DNA of 64,000 nucleotides from AP-15 sp963747735. GTDB lineage: Bacteria > Pseudomonadota > Alphaproteobacteria > ATCC43930 > CGMCC-115725. Under the pieces are notes generated by a model, which was not told where the DNA came from, did not search any database, and saw nothing but the letters and a program-made list of their open reading frames with translations. A program made the translations under genes and the position numbers. Location: contig CAVVGE010000015.1 of the NCBI GenBank assembly GCA_963747735.1, forward strand, positions 1 to 64,000, given 5' to 3'. This document shows, one piece after another, positions 36,274 through 44,017 of this stretch (position 1 is the stretch's first letter; the number at the start of each line of letters is the position of its first letter).

Positions 36274-37533
36274 ATGACGATGCTGAGCGATGCGATCTGG
36301 CCGGCCCTCGACTACAGCCGGGTGCCCTACCGGCTCTACCACGACGCCGAAATCTACGCGCGCGAGCAGCAGCGCATCTTCCGCGGGCCGGTGTGGAATT
36401 ACCTCGCGCTCGAAGCCGAGATCCCGAACCCCGGCGATTTTCGCGCAAGCTATGTCGGCGAGACCCCGGTCATCGTCAACCGCGACGCGGGCGGCGCGGT
36501 CCACGCCTTCGTCAACCGCTGCGCCCATCGCGGCGCCCTGGTGCGGCGTGAAGCCTTTGGCAATGCCGCGGAGCACATCTGCATCTATCACCAATGGTGC
36601 TATGGGCCGGACGGCAGCCTGAAGGCGATCCCGTTCCGGCGCGGCATTCGCGGCAAGGGTGGGCTCGACGCCGGCTTCGACATGGCCGCGCACGGGCTCG
36701 AACGGCTTCGGGTCGAGAGCGTCAATGGCGCCGTCTTCGGCACGCTCGCCGCCGACGCCGAGCCGCTCGAGGATTATCTAGGGCGCCCGATCCTGGCGCA
36801 GATCCGGCGTTTGCTCGACCGAAGGGTGCGCGTCCTCGGCTACAACCGCCAGCGCATCCGCGGCAATTGGAAGCTTTATGCCGAGAACACGCGCGACAAT
36901 TACCATGCGAGCCTGCTGCACGAGTTTCTCGTCACCTTCGGCCTCGACCGCTCGACGCAGCGAGGCGGGGTCACGATGGATGGGCGGCACCGCCACAATA
37001 TTACTTGGGCCGAGGCTGACAGCGACACCGCCGAGATCGCGCGCGAGGCCTATGCCGGCGCCCGGGTGCGCAACGATTTCCTGGCGCTGAAGGAGCCCGC
37101 GCTCGTCGCCTTTCAGCGCGAGCGCGCCGATCCCTTGAACCTCGTCGTCACCTCGGTCTTCCCGGCTGCCGTCTTTGTCCAGATATCGAACAGCCTGGCG
37201 ATCCGCCAGATCAGGCCGCGTGGCGTCGATGAGCTCGAAGTCTTCCAGACGATGATCGGCTACGAGGACGATCCGCCCGAGTTGGCACTGCACCGGCTGC
37301 GCCAGGTCAACCTCGTCGGGCCGGCGGGCCTCGTCTCGATGGAGGACGGCGAGGCGATCGAAATCGCCCACCGCGCCTCGAAACCCGAGCCGGACGGCAC
37401 CACGGTCATCGAGCTGGGCGGCGGCGGGGTCATTTCCGACCGCGACTACCGGGTGACCGATGTGCCGTTGCGCGGCTTCTGGTCGTACTACGCCGAGCTC
37501 CTCGGGATCGAGCCCGCGGGTGCCATGCGATGA
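36274..37533 (+). CDS. Aromatic ring-hydroxylating dioxygenase, alpha subunit (Rieske)
   Basis: The 419-residue subunit has the Rieske ligands CAH (NRCAHRGALV) and CIYH (HICIYHQWCYG) and the mononuclear iron site DNYHASLLHEF (D-x2-H-x4-H), with the bridging Asp region GNWKLYAENTRD before it. It adds oxygen to an aromatic substrate with electrons from an external reductase that is not encoded nearby. The beta subunit starts in its stop codon (ATGA). An ATG at 36274 is used; longer frames overlap the divergent gene. Confidence 0.92.
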   Translation: MTMLSDAIWPALDYSRVPYRLYHDAEIYAREQQRIFRGPVWNYLALEAEIPNPGDFRASYVGETPVIVNRDAGGAVHAFVNRCAHRGALVRREAFGNAAEHICIYHQWCYGPDGSLKAIPFRRGIRGKGGLDAGFDMAAHGLERLRVESVNGAVFGTLAADAEPLEDYLGRPILAQIRRLLDRRVRVLGYNRQRIRGNWKLYAENTRDNYHASLLHEFLVTFGLDRSTQRGGVTMDGRHRHNITWAEADSDTAEIAREAYAGARVRNDFLALKEPALVAFQRERADPLNLVVTSVFPAAVFVQISNSLAIRQIRPRGVDELEVFQTMIGYEDDPPELALHRLRQVNLVGPAGLVSMEDGEAIEIAHRASKPEPDGTTVIELGGGGVISDRDYRVTDVPLRGFWSYYAELLGIEPAGAMR

Positions 37534-37988
37534 CCCTCGAACGGGGCGCGGTGCTCGCACTATTGGCCGAATACGGAGGACTGATCGACGCCGGCAAATA
37601 CGACGAGTGGCTCGGCCTCTTCGCCGCCGAGTGCCGTTATCAGGTGATCCCACGCGAAAACTGGGACCGCGGGCTGCCGGCGGGCCTGATCTTTTGCGAC
37701 AGCCGGGCCGTCCTCGAAGACCGCATCATGGCGCTCAAAACCGCCAACAAATACAACATCCACACCGACCGCCACCTGATCGGCCTGCCGCGCTTGCTCG
37801 GCGACGGGCTCGATCTCGAAGCGCCGTTCGCGGTCTACCAGACCGACCAGGAAGGCGAGACCCGCCTTTTCGCCACCGGCCTCTACCGCGACCGCCTCGA
37901 AGCCGCCGGGCGCAGCCTCAAAATCCGCGACAAGCTCGTCCTCCTCGACACCTTCGCCGTCCCCACCCTCCTCGCCACCCCGCTCTGA
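37530..37988 (+). CDS. Aromatic ring-hydroxylating dioxygenase, beta subunit
   Basis: The 152-residue NTF2-fold subunit (AEYGGLIDAGKYDEWLGLF, FCDSRAVLEDRIMAL, NIHTDRHLIGLP) stabilises the alpha subunit. It overlaps the alpha gene by 4 bases. Its last 116 bases are duplicated, about 92% identical, at 40615-40730, and a shorter scrambled copy is at 41388-41432. Confidence 0.9.
   Translation: MTLERGAVLALLAEYGGLIDAGKYDEWLGLFAAECRYQVIPRENWDRGLPAGLIFCDSRAVLEDRIMALKTANKYNIHTDRHLIGLPRLLGDGLDLEAPFAVYQTDQEGETRLFATGLYRDRLEAAGRSLKIRDKLVLLDTFAVPTLLATPL
37873..37988 (+). repeat. 3' end of dioxygenase beta gene, parent copy of a 116-bp direct repeat
   Basis: This segment encodes ATGLYRDRLEAAGRSLKIRD to the stop. 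The copy at 40615-40730 encodes PTGLYRDRLEAHGDSLKIRD to the same stop. The two bracket the toxin/immunity islet. Confidence 0.85.
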
Positions 37989-38026
37989 TCCGGGGCGCCG
38001 TGGTGCACGCAGCGTAACGAATTCGC

Positions 38027-38055
38027 TTGACGTTGTTCCTATTTTGTTCTGTAGT
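38027..38055 (+). promoter_or_regulatory. Sigma70-like promoter of the toxin-like gene
   Basis: TTGACG (38027-38032), a 17-base AT-rich spacer and TGTAGT (38050-38055) lie immediately upstream of the toxin-like gene, in AT-richer DNA than the surroundings. Confidence 0.45.
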
Positions 38056-38090
38056 ACGTTCGCTTGCGAGCCGAGGACGGGCTGAGCGCG

Positions 38091-39043
38091 ATGTTCGACA
38101 ATATGCGGCGGCTGTATCCGCGCGGCCCGGAAAATCGTGGGCTTGCGGTCGATGCCGACGGCGCAATGCTCGGTCCCGATTGCGTCCTGGTGCGTCGCAC
38201 GGCGCAGGGCTACCGCTGCATCTCGCGCGAGGAAGGCGCTGTTCTGCAAGAATTCCTGCTCGGCGAGGCGAAGCAGCCCGATTGGCTGTTCGAGCAGTGT
38301 CGGCGAATTCACCAGGCGCTGGCCGATAACCAGGTCGCTCTCGCCCAGATCGCTGGGCTGCACCTCCCGATCGTCGATCTCGACCCAACCGGGCTGCGGC
38401 AGCTTTCGCGCGCGGCCCCGTTCATCAGGGCCAATTTCAATCCCGACGAGCCGCGGGTTCCAGCGGGGCAGCCGGAGGGCGGCGAGTGGGCCAGCGACGG
38501 CCCGACCTTCTTGACGGGATTGGACGGCTCAGCCGGGCCGAGCGGCGAGAGCGAAATCCGCCCGGCATCCGATGGCGGCGATACTGTGAAGTCATCCCTA
38601 TGGGATTAGAAACCCGGAGAGTCCCACCAAGCCGACCCCAATGTTATTCCCGCTGCATATCAAGGCTACTACCACGACGAGGTTGTCGAGGGATTTAGAA
38701 ATTATCTCATTGCTAAAGGCGGGAAGGTTATTACCGCAGTACCCTTGACCGCAATCGATGGCTGGACTGCGGTCGCGGACATGATCGTGAAGATGCCCGA
38801 CACAACTCCGTTCGTGATCGAGGTCAAGACGGGAGAGAATCCTCAGTTCACCAATTCGAACGGCGCGTCTATCCGATGGTGCAAATCGGGGGTCATGTGC
38901 TTTCGCCGAAAGCGACTTTGACGGAACTGGGTCTGACACCGGGAAAGCTTTTACCGCCGCTCGACGTCTGGGTCTATTGGTCGCCCGGTCCTGGCCGCAC
39001 TGCAAAGGTAATCAAGCTTCCACCGCCCGAACTCATGCCGTAG
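38091..39043 (+). pseudogene. Polymorphic-toxin-like protein with a PD-(D/E)XK nuclease C-terminus, interrupted
   Basis: The intact first part (to TAG 38607) is a helical domain of about 115 residues. It ends in the linker FNPDEPRVPAGQPEGGEWA, a motif I know from alphaproteobacterial proteins with variable C-terminal toxin domains. In the same frame after that one stop comes the toxin domain: YYHDEVVEGFRNYLIAKGGK, VADMIVK, PFVIEVKTGENPQFTNS, with the Asp and E-x-K of a restriction-endonuclease-like nuclease. One missing base near 38856 then shifts the frame to RVYPMVQIGGHVLSPKATLT and LGLTPGKLLPPLDVW, ending at TAG 39041. A nuclease effector is inferred; as read it is inactive unless the stop and shift are bypassed or are errors. 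Confidence 0.65.
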
Positions 39044-39075
39044 TCTGCCGATCCGTGCTTTAGTGAGATTGGAGA

Positions 39076-39714
39076 TTGAGATTGGAACAACCAAAATTAT
39101 CCAAAGACGAAGTTAGCGCCAGCATTCTGCTGCTCGGGGCAGCGCAAGGCGGGGTGATCAATAATAGGAGCGTCGCGGCCCGGATGGCCGAATTGCTTTT
39201 CGGATCCTTGCTCGGATCGACCGAATTGCCCGCAAACATGGCACTCCAAATCGTTGATGCCGGCGATCGGTGGTCGGTCAGGGAGAGCATCGCGGGTCCC
39301 GCCCCACAGATGTCGAAGGTGCGGGACTTCCAGATCGTAAAGATTGATGCGGCGATCGTTCCCGCCGAGGGTCCTTTCGCGGGCGATCTGCTCGGCGACG
39401 CAGCTGTCGCGGAGAAATTTGCCGCGGCCATCCTCGAAAACGCGGCGGGGACGGCGGAGCTGCGACGGCAAGCGCCGCTTACGGTCGAGGATCGAGGCGA
39501 GACTTGGCGCATCCGCGGCAGCGCCAATGCGGACCGTGCTTCCGAAGGGCCGGGTCCGTTCGAGCTCGAAGTGCAAAAGCGCGATGCGCGCGTGCTCGAC
39601 ATGAAATTCGAATGGGTGCTCGAAACCCCTCCCGATGTGCTGGAGATGCTGCGTGCGAGCAAAGCGGCGTCGAAGGGGCTTGGCGGCCACGGGCCGGATC
39701 ACCGCGACGAATGA
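39076..39714 (+). CDS. Tandem NTF2-fold immunity-like protein
   Basis: The 212-residue protein contains two similar halves of the NTF2-fold immunity type. One has VAARMAELLFGSLLG, ALQIVDAGDRWSVRES. The other has VAEKFAAAILENAAGTAELR, LTVEDRGETWRIRGS and GPFELEVQKRDARVLDMKF. Proteins of this fold neutralise nuclease toxins in polymorphic toxin systems. It lies 32 bases after the toxin gene, the usual place for an immunity gene. Start codon is a TTG (39076 or 39082). It appears intact although the toxin is interrupted. Confidence 0.65.
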   Translation: MRLEQPKLSKDEVSASILLLGAAQGGVINNRSVAARMAELLFGSLLGSTELPANMALQIVDAGDRWSVRESIAGPAPQMSKVRDFQIVKIDAAIVPAEGPFAGDLLGDAAVAEKFAAAILENAAGTAELRRQAPLTVEDRGETWRIRGSANADRASEGPGPFELEVQKRDARVLDMKFEWVLETPPDVLEMLRASKAASKGLGGHGPDHRDE

Positions 39715-39719
39715 TGCCG

Positions 39720-39850
39720 TTGGAGCAGCTGCGCGCGGTCCGCCGCTGATCCAGATCGGAGGCCATGCAACATCGGAGAAGGTGGACATCGCGCCGGTCG
39801 GTTTGACGCCAGGCAAACTCTGCCACCGCTCCGAGGAGAATTGCTTTCCC
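39720..39850 (+). pseudogene. Displaced toxin C-terminal tail
   Basis: The frame reads PPLIQIGGHATSEKVDIAPVGLTPGKL, which parallels VQIGGHVLSPKATLTELGLTPGKL at the end of the toxin at 38091-39043. No start or catalytic part is present. Orphan toxin tails after an immunity gene are typical of toxin cassette replacement. Confidence 0.5.
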
Positions 39851-39905
39851 GAAACAATGACTATACTATATTGTTGTTGTAGAAATACGGGAGGTTGCGC
39901 CGGAA

Positions 39906-40163
39906 ATGACCCGCATGACGGAGGCCGAGCCGCAACAAGGCTTTCGAGCTTTAGCAGACCGGGCGCGCCGCGAGCCGGTCACGATCACCACCGCAGACGG
40001 CCGCGACGAATTCGTGGTGCTGTCGGCGCAAGAATATGCGCGCCTCAAGCGGCGTGATCGGCGTGTCGGGCTTGCCGAAGAGCTTCCCGAGGAATGGCTC
40101 GAGGCCGTGCGCAACGCCAAGGTGCCGGACGAATTCGCCGCACTCGACGCTGAGCTGAAATAG
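39906..40163 (+). CDS. Phd/YefM-type antitoxin
   Basis: The 85-residue protein has the Phd pattern QGFRALADRARREPVTITTADGRDEFVVLSAQEYARLKRRD, and a C-terminal toxin-binding tail VPDEFAALDAEL. GGGAGG lies 10 bases before the ATG, and an AT-rich promoter-like stretch (TATACT at 39862-39867) lies upstream. It overlaps the open frame of the adjacent MazF-like toxin. Confidence 0.8.
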   Translation: MTRMTEAEPQQGFRALADRARREPVTITTADGRDEFVVLSAQEYARLKRRDRRVGLAEELPEEWLEAVRNAKVPDEFAALDAELK

Positions 40164-40612
40164 CCGCGTCGCCGCTGCCTACACCCGTTCCGGGTCTTGT
40201 CATCGGTTACAGCTATCTGTGGCATAGCGAGCACCTGGCTGGCCGAGAGGAAGGCCAAAAAGACCGCCCTTGCGCCATCGTCGCCGCGCTGCGCCCGGCC
40301 GATGATACCGGAGAAAGCCGCGTCCCGGTTTTGCCGGCAACGCACAGCCCCCCGCCACCAGCGGCGGCGCTTGCGGTTGAAATTCCGGCGCGCGTAAAGA
40401 AACGTTTGCGGCGCGATGCCGAACGCTCCTGGGTCGTGCTTTCCGAGTGGAACGAATTCATCTGGCCGGGGCCGGATTTGCGCGGCGCGCCGGGAAGTGA
40501 CGCTACAGTTGCTTACGGCATGTTGCCGCCCGGGCTTTTTGCCACGATCCGCGACCGCTTTCTTGCTCTTGTCCCCGCGCGCGGGGCCCGGCGCGTGTTC
40601 CGGCCGGAATAA
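40154..40612 (+). pseudogene. MazF/PemK-like growth inhibitor toxin without a usual start codon
   Basis: The open frame between a TGA at 40151 and the stop at 40610-40612 reads PLPTPVPGLVIGYSYLWHSE, REEGQKDRPCAIVAALR, VPVLPATHSPPPPAAALAVE, ERSWVVLSEWNEFIWPGPDL and LFATIRDRFLAL. This is a plasmid-maintenance/MazF-like toxin family normally paired with Phd-type antitoxins. No ATG, GTG or TTG occurs before TTG 40331, which would delete the N-terminal third. Either a CTG at 40175 is used or the toxin is silent. Confidence 0.6.
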
Positions 40613-40614
40613 AC

Positions 40615-40730
40615 CCACCGGCCTCTACCGCGACCGCCTCGAAGCGCACGGCGATAGCCTCAAAATCCGCGACAAGCTCCTTCTCCTCGACACCTTCGCC
40701 GTCCCCACCCTCCTCGCCACCCCGCTCTGA
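40615..40730 (+). repeat. Copy of the dioxygenase beta 3' end (116-bp direct repeat)
   Basis: About 107 of 116 bases match 37873-37988, and the reading ends at the same stop codon. It begins 3 bases after the MazF-like stop, so it marks the right edge of the toxin/antitoxin islet. A third, internally deleted copy is at 41388-41432. Confidence 0.85.
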
Positions 40731-40834
40731 CCCGGTCGCAATTTTTGGCCGGATTGGGAACGCACAGATGCTGCTTTGTCGCCCGGCGCTGGCCCGCTTG
40801 ACTTTTACCGGCACGGCACCAGTGTTGTCGCGCG

Positions 40835-41119
40835 ATGGCGGCAATCGATACGTTGCGGCTGAGCCGCGTGCTGCGCGACCGGGCCGGATTTTCCCAGGAC
40901 GCCGCCGAGGCGACGGCCGAAGCGCTGGGCGCGGCGATCGGCGGCGAGCTCGCGACCAAAGCCGATATCGCCGAGCTCAAAGCCGACATCGCCGGGCTCA
41001 GGGCCTACATCGACGCCGAGATCGCGCCGCTCAAAGGCGATATGCGCCTGTTGCGCTGGCAGATCGCGGTCAGCTGGGCGCTGTCGCTGGCAATCCTCGT
41101 CAAGCTGTTTGTTCACTGA
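40835..41119 (+). CDS. Small coiled-coil membrane protein (DUF1640-like)
   Basis: The 94-residue protein starts with LRLSRVLRDRAGFSQDAAEATAEALGAAI, has heptad-like repeats (ATKADIAELKADIAGLRAYID) and ends in a membrane helix (WQIAVSWALSLAILVKLFV). This is the layout of bacterial DUF1640/CCDC90-like proteins, common in multiple copies in alphaproteobacteria. Function unknown. Confidence 0.75.
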   Translation: MAAIDTLRLSRVLRDRAGFSQDAAEATAEALGAAIGGELATKADIAELKADIAGLRAYIDAEIAPLKGDMRLLRWQIAVSWALSLAILVKLFVH

Positions 41120-41126
41120 ACGCGCC

Positions 41127-41368
41127 TGTGAAAGAATCCTTCCGTCGCCGTTTTGCTCGCTTCCCCGTGGGCCTTCGGCCCACGGACTTGATCCGTGGCG
41201 CAAGCCGGGGTCCATCCTTCCGTCAGCAAGGTGCGAGATTTGCTGGTACGGAGTTGTAACTGATTGAAAATTTGGAGCGTTGGAAAGGTGGGTCCCGGCT
41301 TTCGCCGGGAAAGCGAGATAGAGCATTTGCCGATTTCCTCCTCCATACCGATTTCTTCACACGCTCTG
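41127..41368 (+). repeat. Dispersed repeat of about 240 bp, copy A
   Basis: This segment is roughly 88-90% identical to 43229-43480 and matches 53797-53990 in reverse orientation. It contains hairpins such as ccgtgggccttcggcccacgg and cccggctttcgccggg. No gene is seen in 41120-41668 apart from this repeat, the scrambled dioxygenase fragment at 41388-41432 and an inverted repeat at 41572-41597. Confidence 0.8.
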
Positions 41369-41571
41369 AGCGCGCGGCCGGCCGCCCCGCGACCGCCTCG
41401 CCACCTTCGCCGTCCCCACCTCCTCGCCACCCGATCCTCCACGGCCGCGGCCCGCGTCGAGCGCGCTCGGATGCCGTTGCGGGGGACGGCGCCCGCTCGT
41501 AACTCGCAAGAGCGCGACCCGATTTTGTAGTTGCACCGGGCATCGATCTTCTGCATTATACTGGCTAGTAA

Positions 41572-41597
41572 CGTCAGATACTTACAATAAACTGACG
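41572..41597. promoter_or_regulatory. Short inverted repeat upstream of the secreted repeat protein
   Basis: CGTCAG (41572-41577) and CTGACG (41592-41597) are separated by 14 AT-rich bases, about 72 bases before the GTG start at 41669. It could be an operator; nothing more is shown. Confidence 0.3.
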
Positions 41598-41668
41598 GTC
41601 AGCGAGACGCGTAGCGGGCGCAACCCAGCGCCGTCGTCCGATCGCAAGCAACTTGCGGGGAGAGAAAC

Positions 41669-43195
41669 GTGACAGGGACCATTTATCACGGCAGCTACGT
41701 CAACGGCATCGTCCTCAGCAATCCGGCGACCCAAAACCCGGCGACAATCGCCGCCACCGGGAGGGTCGGCAATACCGGTGTCGCCGTGCTCGGCCAGGCG
41801 GGACACGCCTGGACCGTCAGCAATCTCGGCACGGTCGACGGCAAGGGTCGTTCCGGCATTGGGATCGAGCTGGTATCGGGCGGCAGGGTGACCAATGGCT
41901 CGACCGCGTCGAGGGCGGCGCTGATCGAGGGCGTCAGCTATGGTATCGCGGTCGCCCGCGCCGCCGGCACAGTGACCAATTTCGGCACGGTCGAGAGCAC
42001 CGGCAACGCCTCCAACGGCGTCGGTCTCGCTGGCGCTGCGCTGACCAATTTCGGCACGATCGAGGGCACCGGTTTCTACGCCAACGGCGCCGGTCTCACC
42101 GGCGGCCGTGTGACCAACGGTGCGAGCGGCTCGACTGCGGCGCTGATCAAGGGCGAAAAGAACGGGTTTGGAGTAGCGGGCAACTCTCGGGGCGGCGCTG
42201 TCGGCGTGACCAATTTCGGCACGATCGAAGGCAGCGGCGCCGCCTCCGACGGCGTCGGTCTCGGCGCCGGCGGCAAGGTGACCAACGGATCGAGCGGGTC
42301 GGCGAGGGCGCTGATCGTGGGGGCGAACGGGGTCGGGATTGGCGGCGGTGGTGGAACCCTAACCAATTTCGGCAAGATCGACGGTGTGTCCGGCTTCGGC
42401 TTTGTGGTCGCCGCCGCGGATACCGCCGCCATGACCCTGGTCAACGCGGGGACGATTATCGGCGGCGGCGGGACGGCGGTGCGGTTCGGTGCCGGCAACG
42501 ATGTGCTGACCGTCGATGCCGGGGCGGTGTTCACCGGTGCCGTCTCAGGTGGCGGCGGCACCAACGAGATCGTGCAGGGCGCGGCCGGGAGGCTCGCCGT
42601 GACCGGGTTCACCGGGTTCGAGAGGATCCTGCTGTTTAAGGGCGGCGTCGACAAGCTGACCCTGCAGACCGCGAATTTTGCCGGTGTCACCGCGGGCACG
42701 ATCATGATTACCGACGGCGGCAAGGGCAACACCGTCAGTGCCGCCGGAGTTGCGGCCGCCGACCGGATCATTGTCGATGCCGGCGCGGGCGCCGACACGC
42801 TGACCGGCGGGCTCGGGAACGATGTGTTCTATGCCGGCGGCGACACGATGATGACCGGCGGGAAGGGCGCCAACGGGTTCGTCTTCGAGACGACGGGCGC
42901 CAACACGATCAAGGATTTCCACCTGTCGGCGACAAACCAGCTGGTGTTCAGCAATGCCGGCTTCAACCTCGGCCTTACCGGCGGCACGACAACCCCGAAG
43001 GAACTGACGTTTGCCGAAGCGGAGAATCTGTTCGTCAACGGCAATTTCAGCAACATCAGCCAGCGCCTCGCCTATGACCAAGCCACCGGCCAGCTCTTTG
43101 CCGGCCGCGACGGCAGCGGCAGCGCCAAGCACCTCGTCGCCACCCTCAGCGACCACGCGACGATCGGCGCCAGCCAGCTCTTTTTCATCAGCTGA
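41669..43195 (+). CDS. Secreted repeat protein with RTX-like C-terminus
   Basis: The 508-residue protein lacks a signal peptide. It is built of repeating beta-helix-like units (VTNFGTVEST, LTNFGTIEGT, VTNFGTIEGS, LTNFGKIDGV, each about 35 residues apart). It ends with a calcium-binding-like GADTLTGGLGNDVFYAGG and a hydrophobic ANTIKDFHLSATNQLVFSN segment. The extreme C-terminus is typical of type I secretion substrates. GTG start with GGGGAGAG upstream. No type I exporter is encoded here. The gene is bracketed by two copies of the 240-bp repeat, and a remnant paralogue lies at 26023-26216. Confidence 0.75.
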   Translation: MTGTIYHGSYVNGIVLSNPATQNPATIAATGRVGNTGVAVLGQAGHAWTVSNLGTVDGKGRSGIGIELVSGGRVTNGSTASRAALIEGVSYGIAVARAAGTVTNFGTVESTGNASNGVGLAGAALTNFGTIEGTGFYANGAGLTGGRVTNGASGSTAALIKGEKNGFGVAGNSRGGAVGVTNFGTIEGSGAASDGVGLGAGGKVTNGSSGSARALIVGANGVGIGGGGGTLTNFGKIDGVSGFGFVVAAADTAAMTLVNAGTIIGGGGTAVRFGAGNDVLTVDAGAVFTGAVSGGGGTNEIVQGAAGRLAVTGFTGFERILLFKGGVDKLTLQTANFAGVTAGTIMITDGGKGNTVSAAGVAAADRIIVDAGAGADTLTGGLGNDVFYAGGDTMMTGGKGANGFVFETTGANTIKDFHLSATNQLVFSNAGFNLGLTGGTTTPKELTFAEAENLFVNGNFSNISQRLAYDQATGQLFAGRDGSGSAKHLVATLSDHATIGASQLFFIS

Positions 43196-43228
43196 CGGCG
43201 CGCTCGGAGAAATCATTGCGCTATCACG

Positions 43229-43480
43229 GCGAAGGAGCGTGCGAAAGAATCCCGCCGGCGCCGTTTTGCTCGCTTCCCCGTGGGCCTTCAGCCCACGGAC
43301 TTGATCCGTGGGGCAAGCCGGGGTCCACCCTTCCGCAAGCAAGGTGCCAGATTTGTTTGTACGGAGTTGTCACCGATTGAAAATTTGGAGCGTTGGAGAG
43401 GTGGGTCCCGGCCTTCGCCGGAAAAGCGAGATAGAGCGTTTGCCGATTTCCTCCTCCGTCCCGATTTCTTCACACGCTCG
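43229..43480 (+). repeat. Dispersed repeat of about 240 bp, copy B
   Basis: Same orientation as copy A at 41127-41368. It begins 34 bases after the stop of the secreted protein gene. The rest of the gap to 43734 contains another cccggctttcgccggg hairpin (about 43580-43595) and no gene. Confidence 0.8.
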
Positions 43481-43734
43481 AAGGCCGGGACCCAGGCCAG
43501 CCGCGGCCGCCGCTTTTTTACTGTCGACCGGGCGATTGCAGCGATCTGGAAACGAGCGGTTCTGGGCGGAAATGTGGGTCCCGGCTTTCGCCGGGGACAG
43601 CGGCAGGAGGCGTCCTGTGCCGAGCCGTGCGAGCAGGGGGATTGACTCGATCGCAGCTCGGTCCGAGCGGATCACGCTTTCCGGACGGACTTTGATCGCC
43701 CACTGCAACCGATAAGCGCGGACGAGGCTGGGTG

Positions 43735-44010
43735 CTATGCGGTCGGGCGGGCAACAAATCCTCGCGACCCGTCGGCCTCGTCGTCGGCGCTTTCGACAGC
43801 GGTGACGCCGGCGCCGGCGGGGCCGTCACGGCACGCCTCGATCATCGCGGCAATCGCGGGCTCGGCGCCGGTTGCCAACAGCTCGACCGTGCCGTCGCGG
43901 CGGTTGCGCACCCAGCCGTCGAGGCCGAGGCTCGCCGCTGTCCGCATTGCCCAAATCCGGTAGCCGACCCCCTGGACGCGGCCCTCGATGCGCAGCCGAA
44001 CCGTCCGCAT
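43735..44010 (-). CDS. acyP: Acylphosphatase
   Basis: The 91-residue protein has the acylphosphatase signature VRLRIEGRVQGVGYRIWAMR with the catalytic Arg, and WVRNRRDGTVELLATG with the catalytic Asn. It hydrolyses acyl phosphates such as carbamoyl or acetyl phosphate. It starts 7 bases after the carboxylase gene ends, so it is the last gene of the argC-carboxylase-acyP operon. Confidence 0.9.
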   Translation of the reverse strand: MRTVRLRIEGRVQGVGYRIWAMRTAASLGLDGWVRNRRDGTVELLATGAEPAIAAMIEACRDGPAGAGVTAVESADDEADGSRGFVARPTA

Positions 44011-44017
44011 CGGCCGG

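Noticed and set aside
37989..40614. A classical integrative element with attL/attR at the dioxygenase gene
   Set aside because: The direct repeats are real but no recombinase is encoded between them; it is reported only as an islet of unknown mechanism.
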